DNA of 64,000 bases from an uncultured Clostridia bacterium (GCA_934792465.1 CAKVOK010000011.1:1-64000); one strand, 5' to 3'. Shown: positions 29,501 through 39,103, numbered from the stretch's first letter. Translations and numbers: made by a program. The notes: a model not told the origin generated them from the sequence alone.

Positions 29501-30235
29501 GCATATCTTGCAACGGGATATTATCATTCGCAGGTGTATGCATGGGCGGGCAGCTACGGCAGAATATTCTTTGACGGTACAAAAATGCAGGAATCCTCAA
29601 AAAATTCAACCAAAATGTTTGCGTCGAACGTGGAAAGCAATGCGGCAAAAAAGCTTGAAAAAATAACCTTTATAAACAATACGGAAAAAGAATATCATAT
29701 TCTTGCGATAACGAGCGGTGTATATACAAATGCAGAACTGGCAGCAGCAGACACAACGAATATAGACGCAGCAACGGCAAAAACGCCAATAACGTTTGCA
29801 AATGCAAAAACCTTTGTTTCCGAAGCCAAAGTTGTGCTTGAAAAAGCACGCCGCGGCATAGGAGCGGAAATTTCACAAACACGTCTTGAAGAGGTAGAAG
29901 CCGTTTTGAAGAAAGCGGCAGATTTTGAATCCGAAACCTTCGGCAGACTATTTGCAAAAACCGTAATAAACAAGGAGAATAAAACGGCGGCGACAACCCT
30001 TGCCAACACAACGATTTCGGATGAATACTATTCGGTAATAGCGGCTGTGTATGATAACGGAAAGCTTGTTGAAGCAAAGTGTTCACCGTGCAAAGTTCTT
30101 AGAAAAGGCGCGTGTGATATTACAGAAACGGTTAATCTCGAAACCGAATTTGCGGATAATTATGAATACAAAGTATTTATCTGGAATGCGACGGACAACT
30201 TAAAGCCTCTTGAAACTTCGGTATATCCGTATTAA
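26513..30235 (+). CDS. Secreted KNADT-repeat protein (1240 aa)
   Basis: Two good starts exist: ATG 26513 (AGGAGGG, 8-base gap) and ATG 26546 (AAGGAGG, 9-base gap), both in frame; the second gives a cleaner signal peptide (MGKKIVSVVLAALLASA). After it come an N-terminal region (35-190), two full KNADT modules (about 190-443 and 510-771) and a diverged third region (to about 1100) ending ITFINNTEKEYHILAITSG. The last about 90 residues form a C-terminal domain ending FIWNATDNLKPLETSVYPY that recurs in three other secreted proteins here. No catalytic residues or anchor are seen. A glycan-binding role is plausible by company only. Confidence 0.8.
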   Translation: MNKNFLRRHNFMGKKIVSVVLAALLASANICCAQETEAGKRYTSVNISDLCTHTFTVLNTESGSTEVKSAATLYDGKTGSGDVYSTRDKQTFESYEIEMPEVKSVEKVRIHINAGRDWLDGERSTAVTLKDENGTEIKTVTNVLEETGYIWAEYDFGGAYGKKLSFSQTNSKNILCIDETEVCDAGMVSVPFEKNADSIVSLDKTDENGVSYAEISGDVPFMDNLPTNYFSGQFGAHDSSYFGTDGSITVKRKYRESDSATSVITSATEYVKIPVNYEECATGVADAFMLRTPKDGEAGGKISLTADLKQLPTKKLYVLAAHATAATVQAVIAYDDNTTDTVSVSGNAAAQLKTGNYPVFGDESKAKIYGTYSRGYTLIYPYSYSAALVKTENTVSRDGSNHTIGEILYEITPDPTKIPVSVTLTNTNNVNYPTLVYSIMQQGAAVSEMMETVKAAENLENGMWTEEDIRLIDKASAYADILEGKYAYDFSAVRALKAAAEKQRDLVGIKNIDFEKNADTLITPVDGKAEINPDTWFAGLLDNYSGGFFEGGFTGGDMSVYNGKISDGCITVNERVHDEVSNAKTESFAGARQYKIPVNALNDEENDSFIISTSIPYGKTSAPESVTASLKQIPSSSVYLLTNRRGSVAFRASVAYADGTTDDYTIKSAQSGNAGGYDMYEHVKINEDGSVERNVTNMTSRAVGTLSMGYASYKTDKMTDGTRDSEASQIGNSTRNLILSEIKLNAGKVPVSVKVYNTEIYPVAIYSIAQETLGAEAMKAALEETRSLSFTDEDFAAKAAMAANYRQVLAECGIINIKDYGFVDKFKAQLNAEKNVYADLSEYADTDLITVKNAPLPSNGRTVPESQQNTDHNYNVYYNGNAIPDDGVISMNAPTNSKFAQVNGAAAGQMYKLSGAYKGEGNDAVKVLPGAEKEITFGGAEGYAKTLSFMLDTVYAGETPNPSGENITSESDMYGYINVPVKLSYTDGTAETKYARAYLATGYYHSQVYAWAGSYGRIFFDGTKMQESSKNSTKMFASNVESNAAKKLEKITFINNTEKEYHILAITSGVYTNAELAAADTTNIDAATAKTPITFANAKTFVSEAKVVLEKARRGIGAEISQTRLEEVEAVLKKAADFESETFGRLFAKTVINKENKTAATTLANTTISDEYYSVIAAVYDNGKLVEAKCSPCKVLRKGACDITETVNLETEFADNYEYKVFIWNATDNLKPLETSVYPY

Positions 30236-30245
30236 AATATAAAGT

Positions 30246-30272
30246 GGGCGCAGGGCAATATACCGTGCGCCC
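30246..30272 (+). other. Intergenic hairpin
   Basis: GGGCGCA (30246-30252) pairs with TGCGCCC (30266-30272), with a GGC/CCG inner match. No T-run follows, so it is more likely an RNA stability or attenuation element between two giant genes than a terminator. Confidence 0.5.
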
Positions 30273-30294
30273 TAAATTAAACGGGAGGTAAGAA

Positions 30295-33200
30295 ATGAAA
30301 AAATTTGTAAGCATTATACTGTCTTTAATGCTTGCTGTGTGCGGCATACCGGCCGCAGCAGAGGCAAGCACGATAATATATGTTGCGCCGGACGGAAACG
30401 ACGCAGCAAGCGGCACGGCGGACAACCCTCTTGCAACGCTTGAGGGAGCAAGAAATAAAGTCAGAAGCATAAAAGAAAATGCGGAAGGCGAAATAACCGT
30501 GTACTTTCGAGAAGGCGTGTATCTTTGGAACAAAACAGTAAAATTCGACGCACGCGATTCCGGAAAAAGCGGCAAAAGTGTGCGTTATCTTGCCTATCCC
30601 GGAGAAAAGGTGATTTTCACCGGAGGAACAAGAATAGCGGGAAGCGAATTTTCCGCTGTTGAAGGAATGAACGAAAATATAAGACAGATTAATATAAAGG
30701 ATTATATTACAAACTTTAAAACGGTAAACAACCTCGGTGAAACCTGCCTTGCGGACTGGTATCCGCTTTCATACGATGTCATGAGTCAGAGTTATTCCAC
30801 CTATGAGGATTATAACAAGCTGTATAAAAATACGGTATTTAAAGACGATACCGCAGCATATAACGAGTATATGGCGAGTTACGGAACACAGGGACGCACG
30901 GGCAGCGTTAAAAGAAGTATTTATTCAATAGGTGAAAAAGCCGCATTGTGGCATGCCGAATATCCGAACAGGACTGTGGCGGACGGTGCGGAGGCGGAAA
31001 ATCCTTATCCGGTATATATGAAAACGGGTGCGTCGTCCAAAGATGAAAACGGAAAAGGTATAATGCAATATTCGGATAATGTAATTTCAAAATATGCCGG
31101 GTATAATGATGTTTGGCTGGAGCATTACGGAACCGTATTCTATCATGATATGCTGCGAATAGAAAGCATAGACAGCGAAACAAAAACGCTTAAAACGGCG
31201 GTGAAGCCGTCACATAACTGGAGAGAAAACGCAAATTTCCGCATATTTAACGCACTTGGGGAGTTGGACGCACCGGGTGAAATGTATATTGACAAAACAA
31301 GCGGTATGATGTATGTGTATCCGAATGGCGATTTGGATAATTCATATATGAATGCGGCGGTGTTCGTGGGCGATTATATGATAGAAACGGAAAAAACGTC
31401 GTTTTTGGAGTTCGGAGGCATAACGTTTGAAAACACACAGGGCAGCGGAATTAAAATTTATTACGGCGAAAATGTAACGGTAAACGGCTGTGACTTTTTA
31501 AATATCGGAAACGAAGCGGTTGTATTGGGGTCGCCGAATGCCGTGCGGTACTGGCAGCTGCCTAACGAGCTTGAAACATCAGGCAAAACACGTGCGGAAC
31601 TTATAGATGATTATAACAGCTTTTATAACAGCGAGAGTACTTCAACGGTAGCTTTGGGAAAAGACCACAGTCTGCGGGGACTTAAAATAAAGAATACGGG
31701 AAAATCGTCTGTAAGCGTTACGGGCGGAAACTCATGGCGGGACGAAGAATGCGGCTATTCGGTGGAAAACTGCGATATATCATATCCCGGTGTGTATAAA
31801 CCAACTTACACCGCAGCGATAAGTCTGAGCAACGTTTACGAAATAAAAATATTAAACAACAGACTGGCACATTCAAAATCGCAGCTGATTTACGGTAGTC
31901 TGCTGAAAGGTGAAATTGCCGGAAACCTTATATACGACGCAATGAGTGCCGCAACGGACAACGGTATGATTTACCTTAATTATACGGTTACGGGACTGGA
32001 TATAGATATACATAACAATATGCTGCGCCAAATACCGCCGGATAATAAGGGGAAATTAACGGAAAGATTCGGTATATACTTTGACGCTGGGACGGTGCAG
32101 GGGCTGAAAATAAGAAACAATATTTTTATGAACTTAACCTCTGCGATGCAAAAACCCGTTATAAACAGCGATGTTACGGGAAATGTGCTTGTAAATTGTA
32201 CGGATATTCACTCTAAATATGCGCCTGCAATGAGGGAAACGGCGGCGCAGTTTATGTATCCTGCCGCGGAAAGTGAGGATTTCTACAAATCGGCGGCAAA
32301 TGCGTGCCTTACGCAGAACCTGCCGGCGGGCACGAGAGAATGGAACAATATTTTAACTCTGCTGCCGGTTTTCGGCGATGGAGAAACGGGTGAAAAGTAT
32401 ACTGCGCTTTGGCAGAAAAAATACCCGAAAATCATGCAGTATCTGGATATTGTAAAATCGCAAAAACATATGGGAAATTTTTTTGTTAACGTTAGGGATA
32501 ATCTTATCGTAAACACAGATACGGTCGGAAAATCAAATGACTTCAAGTTTGAAGATATGAAACAATATACACCTTCCGGCTGCGTAATCGATAATAATAT
32601 TTATACCGACAGTACAGACTGTTTTGAAGATTTTGAAAACAATAATCTTACCGTAAAACCGCAATTTGCGGCGGAACACAATTTGACCGAATTGCCGCTT
32701 ATGTCGAAAATGGGCATTTCGGCGGCAAAAACGGGAACGGAATATTACCGCGAAAACGGAACAATGCCAAAGACGGAGGGTTGCGCAAACGCCTATATGC
32801 CGGAATATGCGGACGGTGTGTATAAGGTAAAGAAAGTAAGTGCGTCAAGAAATGCGGCAGCGGTTACATTTGATGAGAACGTGCAGAGCGCATCTGCCGA
32901 TGTATACGAAATTTCGGTGGATAAAATCAGGAAAATTGCCGTTTCCGGCAGCACATACCAAGACGGAAAGCTTGTTTTGAATTTTGCGGAAAGGCTTGAT
33001 GTTGAAAAACAATATGAACTTAGAGTAAAATTCGGACCGAATTTGGATAATACATATCTTGCGTATTTGAAATTTGAAATTCTGAATAAAGAAGAAAGTT
33101 TTGCAGGTGGCGTGTACTCACTTGAAAATGACAACAAACTGCACGAAAAGTATAGTGATTACACGGTGGAATTTACCTGTGCAAGCCTGCAAAACGGTGC

Positions 33201-35646
33201 AGACGTAATTTTTTACGCAAACGAAAACTATAACAAAGACTTAAATTGCCACGGCGCTGTCGGCACGGTACTGTCAAGCAATGCGGGAAGCTGGTCTTAT
33301 TATGCGGATGGGGAAACGGTGCCGCTGTGCAGTGTTTCCGCAGAAGGAAATACCAATGTTTCAAATCAAAAGAACGCAGAAATCAGTGCGTCGGTGATGG
33401 GCAAAAACCTGTCGCTGGAAATATATGATTCCTACGGAACACGACTTTGCGGTATGAAATCCGAGCTGCCGCTGAACGAGAGCAAGCTTAAATACAGTTT
33501 CGGTACGTTCGGAACAAGCATGGCGGCAACAAATCTTTTATGCTATCGCGCGGTTGTATACAGCGAAGAATATCCGATAGAAAAAACGGTTGATATTCCG
33601 TTTGAAAAAAATGCGGATACCATTGCGAAAACCGATAAGCAATGTACGGCAGATGTAACGGATATTAACGGCGATACCGTGAAAACAATTAAAGCGGATT
33701 ATGCCGAAATTGATAGCGAAACGTGGTTCGCAGGTATTCCCGAAAGCAATTTCGGAATGTATCTGAGCGGACTTAAATCAAGCTTTTTCGGAGCGGACGG
33801 CAGAATGCTGTTTAGAAAGGTGTACCGCGAAGATGAAACGGATTCGGACGGCAGTGCGGCAGGCAGCAGACTTTGCACGGAGTCTGCCGGCGGATATGAA
33901 ATGTATATTCCGCCGCAGGGGTTTGCGGCGAAAGAAAATGATGCCTTTGTTATTATAAACGACCCGGGAAAAAGCTGGCATGCGCCTACCTTTGCCGTGG
34001 AGTTAAATAAAACGGCAACCTCCGCCGTTCGGTTTGCGGCGCAGACGAATACGGACAGACTTACCGTTACGGTTGAGTATGCGGATGAAACGTCCGATAC
34101 CCATACAATAACAACGGGACAATGCAGAAATATAACATATTCGGGAAAGTGGCGCGATTTTAACAAATATTTTGTACAAAAGGGCGAAGAGGTAAACGCC
34201 GGAATAATAGGTATATACGGCAGAGCAAACGCTCAGGCACTCTACCCGAACAACTACCGCTGCGAATATACAAACAATGCGGATTACAGTGCGGCAAAAG
34301 ATATAGAAAATGCTGTTTCGGGAGATATAAGAATATCGGAAAAGGGTATAAGATATTATGAACCGCAGATATTCCTGTTTGAAGTAAAAACAAATACGGA
34401 GAAAATCCCCGTAAGAATGACGGTAACAGCTGCGGCTGCACGGCCTACCGTTATATATTCTGCGGCGCAGTGCGAGATATACTCTGTGCCGAAGTTTAAC
34501 GATATAAATGTAAGCTTTTACAAAAATGCCGATACGGTAGCGGATACAAATTCCGGGGCGGAAGTAAATATAGAGGATATAAACGGCAATACGCTGAAAA
34601 CCGTTACCGCAAAATATGCCGAGGTAAATATGAACACATGGTTTAACGGAATGCCGCAAAACAGATATCATATGTATTTTTCGGGACTGACGTCCTCCGC
34701 CTTTGCGGACGGTATTGCGAAATTTACCGGGATATACCGTGAGGATACACAGAGCGAAAGCGGAGAAGTGACGGACAGAAGGCTTGTATATGACAGCGGA
34801 CGCATATATAAAATGAGAATTGAAGGCTGCGAAACAGGCGAAACAGATGCCTTTCTGCTGCGGAACTGCGAAACCGAAACGGCTCATGCACCGAGCATGA
34901 CGGCGTCGCTCTGTCAGGTACCGACAGAATATGTGCGCTTTGCTGCGCAAACCTCATACTCGAAAATTACGGTGTCCGTAACCTATACCGACGGAACGGT
35001 GCAGACAAACGATATTGAAACAAACTTTGCCGGAAATGCCGTTTATTCCGGAAATAAAAGAAATTACGGCAAATATTTTGCAAGGAAAGATGAAGAAGTC
35101 AGCGCCGGTATAATCGGTATCTGCGAACTTAAAAATAATACGGCGCTGTATCCGTATAATTATTATTCAAGGATAAACGATACAAATGCCGATTATTGTG
35201 CAACAAAAGATATTGAAAATACCGTGTCGGGGGATATAAGGATAAGCGAGGGCAGAATAAGATATTATAACCCGAAGCTGTTCCTGTTTGAAATAAAAAC
35301 GGATTCTTCAAAGATACCCGAAAGTATAACACTTTCTGTAAGCAACGAACAGCCTACACTGATTTATTCAATGATGCAGCATACAGTGCAATCGGTCCCG
35401 GTTGTGGCGCACGGCTGTGATATAACAGACAGCGGAATCTGCGTAACGGTAAACGAAAACGAGGGCTGTGCAGCGCGTCTTGCGGTATATGATAAAAGTG
35501 GAAAAGTAATTGCGGTATCTTCCGCAACAAGCCGTGGTGTACTTGCGGCAGATATGCCGGAAGGTGTAGCAGCACGCCGTGCGGAAATATTTTTGTGGAA
35601 TGAAGATATTTCTCCTAAAAGTAAGCCGGTAACGCTTGAATTTTAG
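30295..35646 (+). CDS. Giant secreted GH141-like enzyme with two KNADT modules (1783 aa)
   Basis: Signal peptide (to about residue 22), then a GH141-like beta helix (about 25-850) opening with IIYVAPDGNDAASGTADNPLA and carrying TDNGMIY (Asp555) and GIYFDAG (Asp597). A Big_5-like strand region (about 850-930) and a jelly-roll domain (to about 1095; SASVMGKNLSLEIY) follow. Then come two KNADT modules (33590-34475 and 34507-35385) and a C-terminal domain ending FLWNEDISPKSKPVTLEF. It is a near relative of the 861-residue enzyme at 23882 with added modules, which suggests one was built from the other by domain gain. No SLH repeats. The appended modules may bind the polymer or the cell wall. Confidence 0.8.
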   Translation: MKKFVSIILSLMLAVCGIPAAAEASTIIYVAPDGNDAASGTADNPLATLEGARNKVRSIKENAEGEITVYFREGVYLWNKTVKFDARDSGKSGKSVRYLAYPGEKVIFTGGTRIAGSEFSAVEGMNENIRQINIKDYITNFKTVNNLGETCLADWYPLSYDVMSQSYSTYEDYNKLYKNTVFKDDTAAYNEYMASYGTQGRTGSVKRSIYSIGEKAALWHAEYPNRTVADGAEAENPYPVYMKTGASSKDENGKGIMQYSDNVISKYAGYNDVWLEHYGTVFYHDMLRIESIDSETKTLKTAVKPSHNWRENANFRIFNALGELDAPGEMYIDKTSGMMYVYPNGDLDNSYMNAAVFVGDYMIETEKTSFLEFGGITFENTQGSGIKIYYGENVTVNGCDFLNIGNEAVVLGSPNAVRYWQLPNELETSGKTRAELIDDYNSFYNSESTSTVALGKDHSLRGLKIKNTGKSSVSVTGGNSWRDEECGYSVENCDISYPGVYKPTYTAAISLSNVYEIKILNNRLAHSKSQLIYGSLLKGEIAGNLIYDAMSAATDNGMIYLNYTVTGLDIDIHNNMLRQIPPDNKGKLTERFGIYFDAGTVQGLKIRNNIFMNLTSAMQKPVINSDVTGNVLVNCTDIHSKYAPAMRETAAQFMYPAAESEDFYKSAANACLTQNLPAGTREWNNILTLLPVFGDGETGEKYTALWQKKYPKIMQYLDIVKSQKHMGNFFVNVRDNLIVNTDTVGKSNDFKFEDMKQYTPSGCVIDNNIYTDSTDCFEDFENNNLTVKPQFAAEHNLTELPLMSKMGISAAKTGTEYYRENGTMPKTEGCANAYMPEYADGVYKVKKVSASRNAAAVTFDENVQSASADVYEISVDKIRKIAVSGSTYQDGKLVLNFAERLDVEKQYELRVKFGPNLDNTYLAYLKFEILNKEESFAGGVYSLENDNKLHEKYSDYTVEFTCASLQNGADVIFYANENYNKDLNCHGAVGTVLSSNAGSWSYYADGETVPLCSVSAEGNTNVSNQKNAEISASVMGKNLSLEIYDSYGTRLCGMKSELPLNESKLKYSFGTFGTSMAATNLLCYRAVVYSEEYPIEKTVDIPFEKNADTIAKTDKQCTADVTDINGDTVKTIKADYAEIDSETWFAGIPESNFGMYLSGLKSSFFGADGRMLFRKVYREDETDSDGSAAGSRLCTESAGGYEMYIPPQGFAAKENDAFVIINDPGKSWHAPTFAVELNKTATSAVRFAAQTNTDRLTVTVEYADETSDTHTITTGQCRNITYSGKWRDFNKYFVQKGEEVNAGIIGIYGRANAQALYPNNYRCEYTNNADYSAAKDIENAVSGDIRISEKGIRYYEPQIFLFEVKTNTEKIPVRMTVTAAAARPTVIYSAAQCEIYSVPKFNDINVSFYKNADTVADTNSGAEVNIEDINGNTLKTVTAKYAEVNMNTWFNGMPQNRYHMYFSGLTSSAFADGIAKFTGIYREDTQSESGEVTDRRLVYDSGRIYKMRIEGCETGETDAFLLRNCETETAHAPSMTASLCQVPTEYVRFAAQTSYSKITVSVTYTDGTVQTNDIETNFAGNAVYSGNKRNYGKYFARKDEEVSAGIIGICELKNNTALYPYNYYSRINDTNADYCATKDIENTVSGDIRISEGRIRYYNPKLFLFEIKTDSSKIPESITLSVSNEQPTLIYSMMQHTVQSVPVVAHGCDITDSGICVTVNENEGCAARLAVYDKSGKVIAVSSATSRGVLAADMPEGVAARRAEIFLWNEDISPKSKPVTLEF

Positions 35647-35678
35647 TGGAAATAAGATATACGAAAGGAAAAAGAAAA

Positions 35679-36785
35679 ATGGAAAACATAAACGAAATCA
35701 GAAAACGTGAAAGCATTGAAGCGGGATATATAAATTTCGGATATTTTTCGCCGGAGCTTTCAAGTACCGATGAATACCCGGATTATATAAAGGCAGAAGC
35801 GCAAAGGTGCATTGCGGAGATAAAATCGCACAGAACCGATGGCAGCGTTACTTTCGGGTTTATGACGGATATACATTATTCCGATACGCCGAATCACAAT
35901 GTGCGCACAAAAAGGCTTACGAATGCATATAAGGAAATATCAAATGCCGTGGGTGCGGATATGCTGATACTGGGCGGCGATTACGTTAACGACGGAAAAA
36001 AGGCATATAAGCTGAACAATTATAAAATGCTTGCCGAGCATTTAAAGGGTATTAAATACTATCCGGTCAACGGCAACCATGACGATAACTCAATTTGGGA
36101 TTTGTATACCGAAAATGAGTTATCGGAAAATCATATATCGGCAAAGGAAATATATAACTGTCTGTATGCAGACCTTGCGGACAGGGGAGCGGAATTTAAC
36201 GAAACCGCGTTCGGATTATATTATATGTACAACGATAATAAGGCGAAAATAAGATACATATTTCTCGATACTTCCGATATACCGGAAAAATACGACGAAA
36301 AAGGAAAGCTGAAATATACAAAGCAGCATACTTTCGGAATGCAAGATGAGCAAAAGGAATGGTTTATAAATAAGGCTCTGCGGTTTAACGAAAGCGGCTG
36401 GAGGGTTATTATAACGGCACACAGCGTAAAAGAACAGCATCTGGAATTTATATGCGATACGGCGGACGCCTTTAATAGCAGAGAGAGGATTGAAAAAAGC
36501 TATCCGCAGGAGGATTACAAATTAAATGTATGCGCAGACTTTTCAAATGCAAACGCCGAAATCATCTGTTTTCTGTGCGGCCACGAACACGCAGATTTTA
36601 CGGAGTATACAAAGGGCGGCATACCCTGCATTTATTTTGGCAACGTAATAATGTACAAAACCGCATTGCCGAGAATTGACGGGGAAAAGTCGGAACTGCT
36701 GTTCGACTTTGTTACGGTAACCGAAGATGAGATATATCTTACAAGAGTTGGCGCAGGCGAGGACAGAACGGTAAAAATAAAATAA
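35679..36785 (+). CDS. Calcineurin-like metallophosphoesterase, cytoplasmic
   Basis: 368 residues with the full metal-binding set of the superfamily: TDIH (Asp64, His66), GGDYVNDG, GNHDD, TAHS and GHEHAD. Dinuclear-metal enzymes of this fold split phosphomono- or diesters. No signal peptide or membrane segment. ATG at 35679 has GAAAGGAA nine bases upstream; a GTG at 35646 is too close to the previous stop. It sits right after the giant GH141-like gene and before a bidirectional terminator. Substrate unknown; in glycan loci a role on sugar phosphates is possible but unproven. Confidence 0.85.
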   Translation: MENINEIRKRESIEAGYINFGYFSPELSSTDEYPDYIKAEAQRCIAEIKSHRTDGSVTFGFMTDIHYSDTPNHNVRTKRLTNAYKEISNAVGADMLILGGDYVNDGKKAYKLNNYKMLAEHLKGIKYYPVNGNHDDNSIWDLYTENELSENHISAKEIYNCLYADLADRGAEFNETAFGLYYMYNDNKAKIRYIFLDTSDIPEKYDEKGKLKYTKQHTFGMQDEQKEWFINKALRFNESGWRVIITAHSVKEQHLEFICDTADAFNSRERIEKSYPQEDYKLNVCADFSNANAEIICFLCGHEHADFTEYTKGGIPCIYFGNVIMYKTALPRIDGEKSELLFDFVTVTEDEIYLTRVGAGEDRTVKIK

Positions 36786-36797
36786 TTGCCGAAAAGG

Positions 36798-36848
36798 CAT
36801 ATACAAAAAGAACTGCGGACAATTTGCTCACGGTTCTTTTTGTATGCA
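36798..36848. terminator. Bidirectional terminator between convergent genes
   Basis: GCATATACAAAAAGAAC pairs with GTTCTTTTTGTATGC with a two-base bulge. The stem is flanked by A-runs and T-runs, so it works on both strands, ending the phosphoesterase gene (+) and the AraC gene (-). Confidence 0.8.
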
Positions 36849-36892
36849 CAGGCAGAAGGAAGACGTTTGCACAAAGCAGGGATTACCTCTCT

Positions 36893-37765
36893 TTACATCA
36901 TCAGCCGCGCTTTTATGGTTTTTATGTATTCGGACGGTGATTTGTTTTCGTACCGTTTGAAAGAGCGACTGAAATAATGAACAGAAGAAAAACCTACGGC
37001 AGCGGATATTTGAGTAAGATTACGGCTGCCTTCACGCATAAGTCGTTTTGCTTCTTTTATACGGCAGTAATTTATATAATTTATTACAGTATTTCCAAAT
37101 GCGGTTTTAAATCTTCCGCATAATGTTGTTTTATTAAGTCCGTACAAAAAACATAGGTCGTTAAGTGTTATTGTTTCGTTAAAATGGTTGTCAATATATT
37201 TTTTAATTTCGAGCATAAGATTATCACAGACATTGTTTAGAACTCGTTCCGGTACCGATTCACAAGTGCGGACGAGGTCAATAAAAAAAGTTTCCATTTT
37301 GAGTTTAATCATTTGGTCTGCTCCGAAAATACAGTTTTTTCTCTTTTTCATGTTTTTTAAATTCGGTACATCGTACGGCGGAAGAAATACGTTGCGTCCC
37401 TCGCGTATAATGTCGGAAAGCAGACTTTGCTGTTCTGCGGAAAGAGAATGAGGAGTCTGCGAGAACTCATCAAGTTTTTCGCATCGGCATTCAAAACCTA
37501 TTATTATTACACTCGGTGCATCGTGCGGCGGACATGTAAGAGAATGAACTTCATTTGCTTTATGTATGATAAACTGATTTTTATCCAATATACCGCTGTA
37601 GTTTTCCGCATCAACGCTTATGCAGCCATTATCGACGTATACAAGTTCTCTGAACGGGTGTTTATCTTTAAAGGTATGATATTCTTTTGTAAATTCAAAA
37701 TAATGAATATTTGCTATTTTAGATACTTCAATAGATTTTTTAAAACTTTTAAGTTTAAATTCCAC
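36893..37765 (-). CDS. AraC-family transcription regulator (one-component)
   Basis: 290 residues on the minus strand. N-terminal cupin-like sensing part (RELVYVDNGCISVDAENYSG; HKANEVHSLTCP) and two C-terminal helix-turn-helix motifs (LNDLCFLYGLNKTTLCGRFKTAFG; LTQISAAVGFSSVHYFSRSFKRY). There is no receiver domain, so it senses a small molecule directly. ATG is at 37765 behind GAGGTGATA. It is divergent from the creatinase-like operon, which starts 163 bases away, so it probably controls that operon and itself. No ligand can be deduced from the sequence. Confidence 0.88.
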   Translation of the reverse strand: MEFKLKSFKKSIEVSKIANIHYFEFTKEYHTFKDKHPFRELVYVDNGCISVDAENYSGILDKNQFIIHKANEVHSLTCPPHDAPSVIIIGFECRCEKLDEFSQTPHSLSAEQQSLLSDIIREGRNVFLPPYDVPNLKNMKKRKNCIFGADQMIKLKMETFFIDLVRTCESVPERVLNNVCDNLMLEIKKYIDNHFNETITLNDLCFLYGLNKTTLCGRFKTAFGNTVINYINYCRIKEAKRLMREGSRNLTQISAAVGFSSVHYFSRSFKRYENKSPSEYIKTIKARLMM

Positions 37766-37785
37766 ATTATCACCTCGCTTTGTTT

Positions 37786-37814
37786 ATTTTATCATAAAAA
37801 AATATTGTTGTCAA
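37786..37814 (-). promoter_or_regulatory. Sigma-A promoter of the AraC regulator gene
   Basis: On the minus strand TTGACA (plus bases 37809-37814), a 17-base spacer and TAAAAT (37786-37791) lie 21 bases before the ATG. The -35 box is a perfect match and the -10 has one mismatch. Confidence 0.75.
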
Positions 37815-37862
37815 TATATTAAAAAAATTTAATATTGTACAAAAATAACTTACTATTTGTTA

Positions 37863-37891
37863 AAGACAAAAATTAAATTTTATGATATACT
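37863..37891 (+). promoter_or_regulatory. Promoter of the creatinase-like operon
   Basis: TATACT at 37886-37891 is a good -10; AAGACA at 37863-37868 is a weak -35 at 17 bases, as expected for an activator-dependent promoter. It lies between the divergent AraC promoter and the ATG at 37928, which is preceded by AAAGGAG. A regulator site is expected nearby. Confidence 0.6.
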
Positions 37892-37927
37892 AAAAACAAT
37901 CAAAATATATTTAAAGGAGTTGGGTTT

Positions 37928-39103
37928 ATGACAAACAGAGTGTGTATTCCTGATTATGAGTACAAGGAAAGAATAGCAAAGGCAGCGGAACTGATAAGAG
38001 CGATGGGACTTGACGTTATGGTTGTCGCAAGTACGGAATCCGATTATGCAAATGCAAGATATTTCAGCGGATTCTGGCCGCTTTTCGAGCGTGCGGGAGT
38101 TGCAATTTCGGCAAGAGGAGACGCTGCGCTTATTGTAGGACCGGAATCTGCGATATTTGCAAAAGATTTCGGGAAAATAGATAAAGTATTTGTACTTAAA
38201 GAATTCCGCGAATCGGCCGATCCGTCATATCCGGAACTGCATTGTGACAAATTTGGCGATGTTTTTAAGGCAATAGGCGTAACAGGTGAAAACATTAAAA
38301 TAGGTCTTGGCAGCTATGTTGAGTGTACACTTCCTATTTTTGAGGGTTTGAAAGAAAGCTATCCGAAAGCAGAAATTTTAAAATGCAATGATATAATGGT
38401 ATCTTTAAGACAGATTAAAAGTGAAAACGAACTTGCCTGCATTAAAGAAGGATTCAGAATTATTGAAATTGCAACCGATGAAGTTATACGTAACTTAAAA
38501 CCGGGTGTGACAGAACTGCAGATGGTTGGTATTGCGCAGAAAGTAATTTATGAAAACGGTGCGGAATATGAGGGACTTCCTATGTATGTATTCAGTGAAG
38601 AATCCACACGCCATGCAATAAGCCGTTCAAGATACAGAAAAATCGGTAAAGGTGATATTGTTCAGCTTAATCTTTCCGCTAAAATTGATGGATATTCGCC
38701 GTCTATAGGACTTCCGGTCGTTATGGGCAAACTGGAGGGAGAACGCAGAAAAATAGTTGAATTTTGTCTTAAAGCACATGACTGGACGGTTGACAGAATA
38801 AAAGCAGGTGTTATGGCAAGCGATATTGCAAAAGATTTTTATAAACTTTATGAAGAAAATGGGATGAAAGACAACTTCGTATATGGTCCGTGTCACGGCA
38901 CAGGAATGATAGAAGTAGAAGCTCCCTGGATGGAAACAACAAGTGATTATCCGCTTCAGAAAAACATGACGTTCCAGGTAGATACTTTTATATCGGGACC
39001 GACTTTCGGTGCAAGGTGGGAAAAAGGTATTGTTGTTGCCGAAAATGGCTGTATTTCAATGACAGACTACTTAAAGAAAGGAATTATAGAGATAGATGGC
39101 TGA
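37928..39103 (+). CDS. M24-fold creatinase-like hydrolase, metal ligands lost
   Basis: 391 residues with the two-domain creatinase/prolidase layout. In metal-dependent M24 peptidases the first ligand is Asp in a DxG...GYxxD pattern; here the segment is QLNLSAKIDGYSPSIG, with Asn replacing the first Asp and Ser replacing the second, as in true creatinase (LN...GY). Later motifs GPCHGTGMIEVEAPW and ARWEKGIVV keep His and Glu. So it is probably a metal-independent amidinohydrolase-type enzyme rather than a peptidase. It starts an operon with the ASRT-like and creatininase-like genes (overlap of eight bases, then eleven bases). Substrate may be a guanidino or amide compound; not proven. Confidence 0.8.
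   Translation: MTNRVCIPDYEYKERIAKAAELIRAMGLDVMVVASTESDYANARYFSGFWPLFERAGVAISARGDAALIVGPESAIFAKDFGKIDKVFVLKEFRESADPSYPELHCDKFGDVFKAIGVTGENIKIGLGSYVECTLPIFEGLKESYPKAEILKCNDIMVSLRQIKSENELACIKEGFRIIEIATDEVIRNLKPGVTELQMVGIAQKVIYENGAEYEGLPMYVFSEESTRHAISRSRYRKIGKGDIVQLNLSAKIDGYSPSIGLPVVMGKLEGERRKIVEFCLKAHDWTVDRIKAGVMASDIAKDFYKLYEENGMKDNFVYGPCHGTGMIEVEAPWMETTSDYPLQKNMTFQVDTFISGPTFGARWEKGIVVAENGCISMTDYLKKGIIEIDG

Noticed and set aside
34003..34950. 315-residue open frame on the minus strand
   Set aside because: It lies wholly inside the giant gene at 30295, has no ribosome site or recognisable domain, and is a codon-bias shadow. The same applies to the other long minus-strand frames within the + genes.
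36786..36977. 63-aa plus-strand ORF after the phosphoesterase
   Set aside because: It consists of the bidirectional terminator and the end of the AraC gene in another frame.
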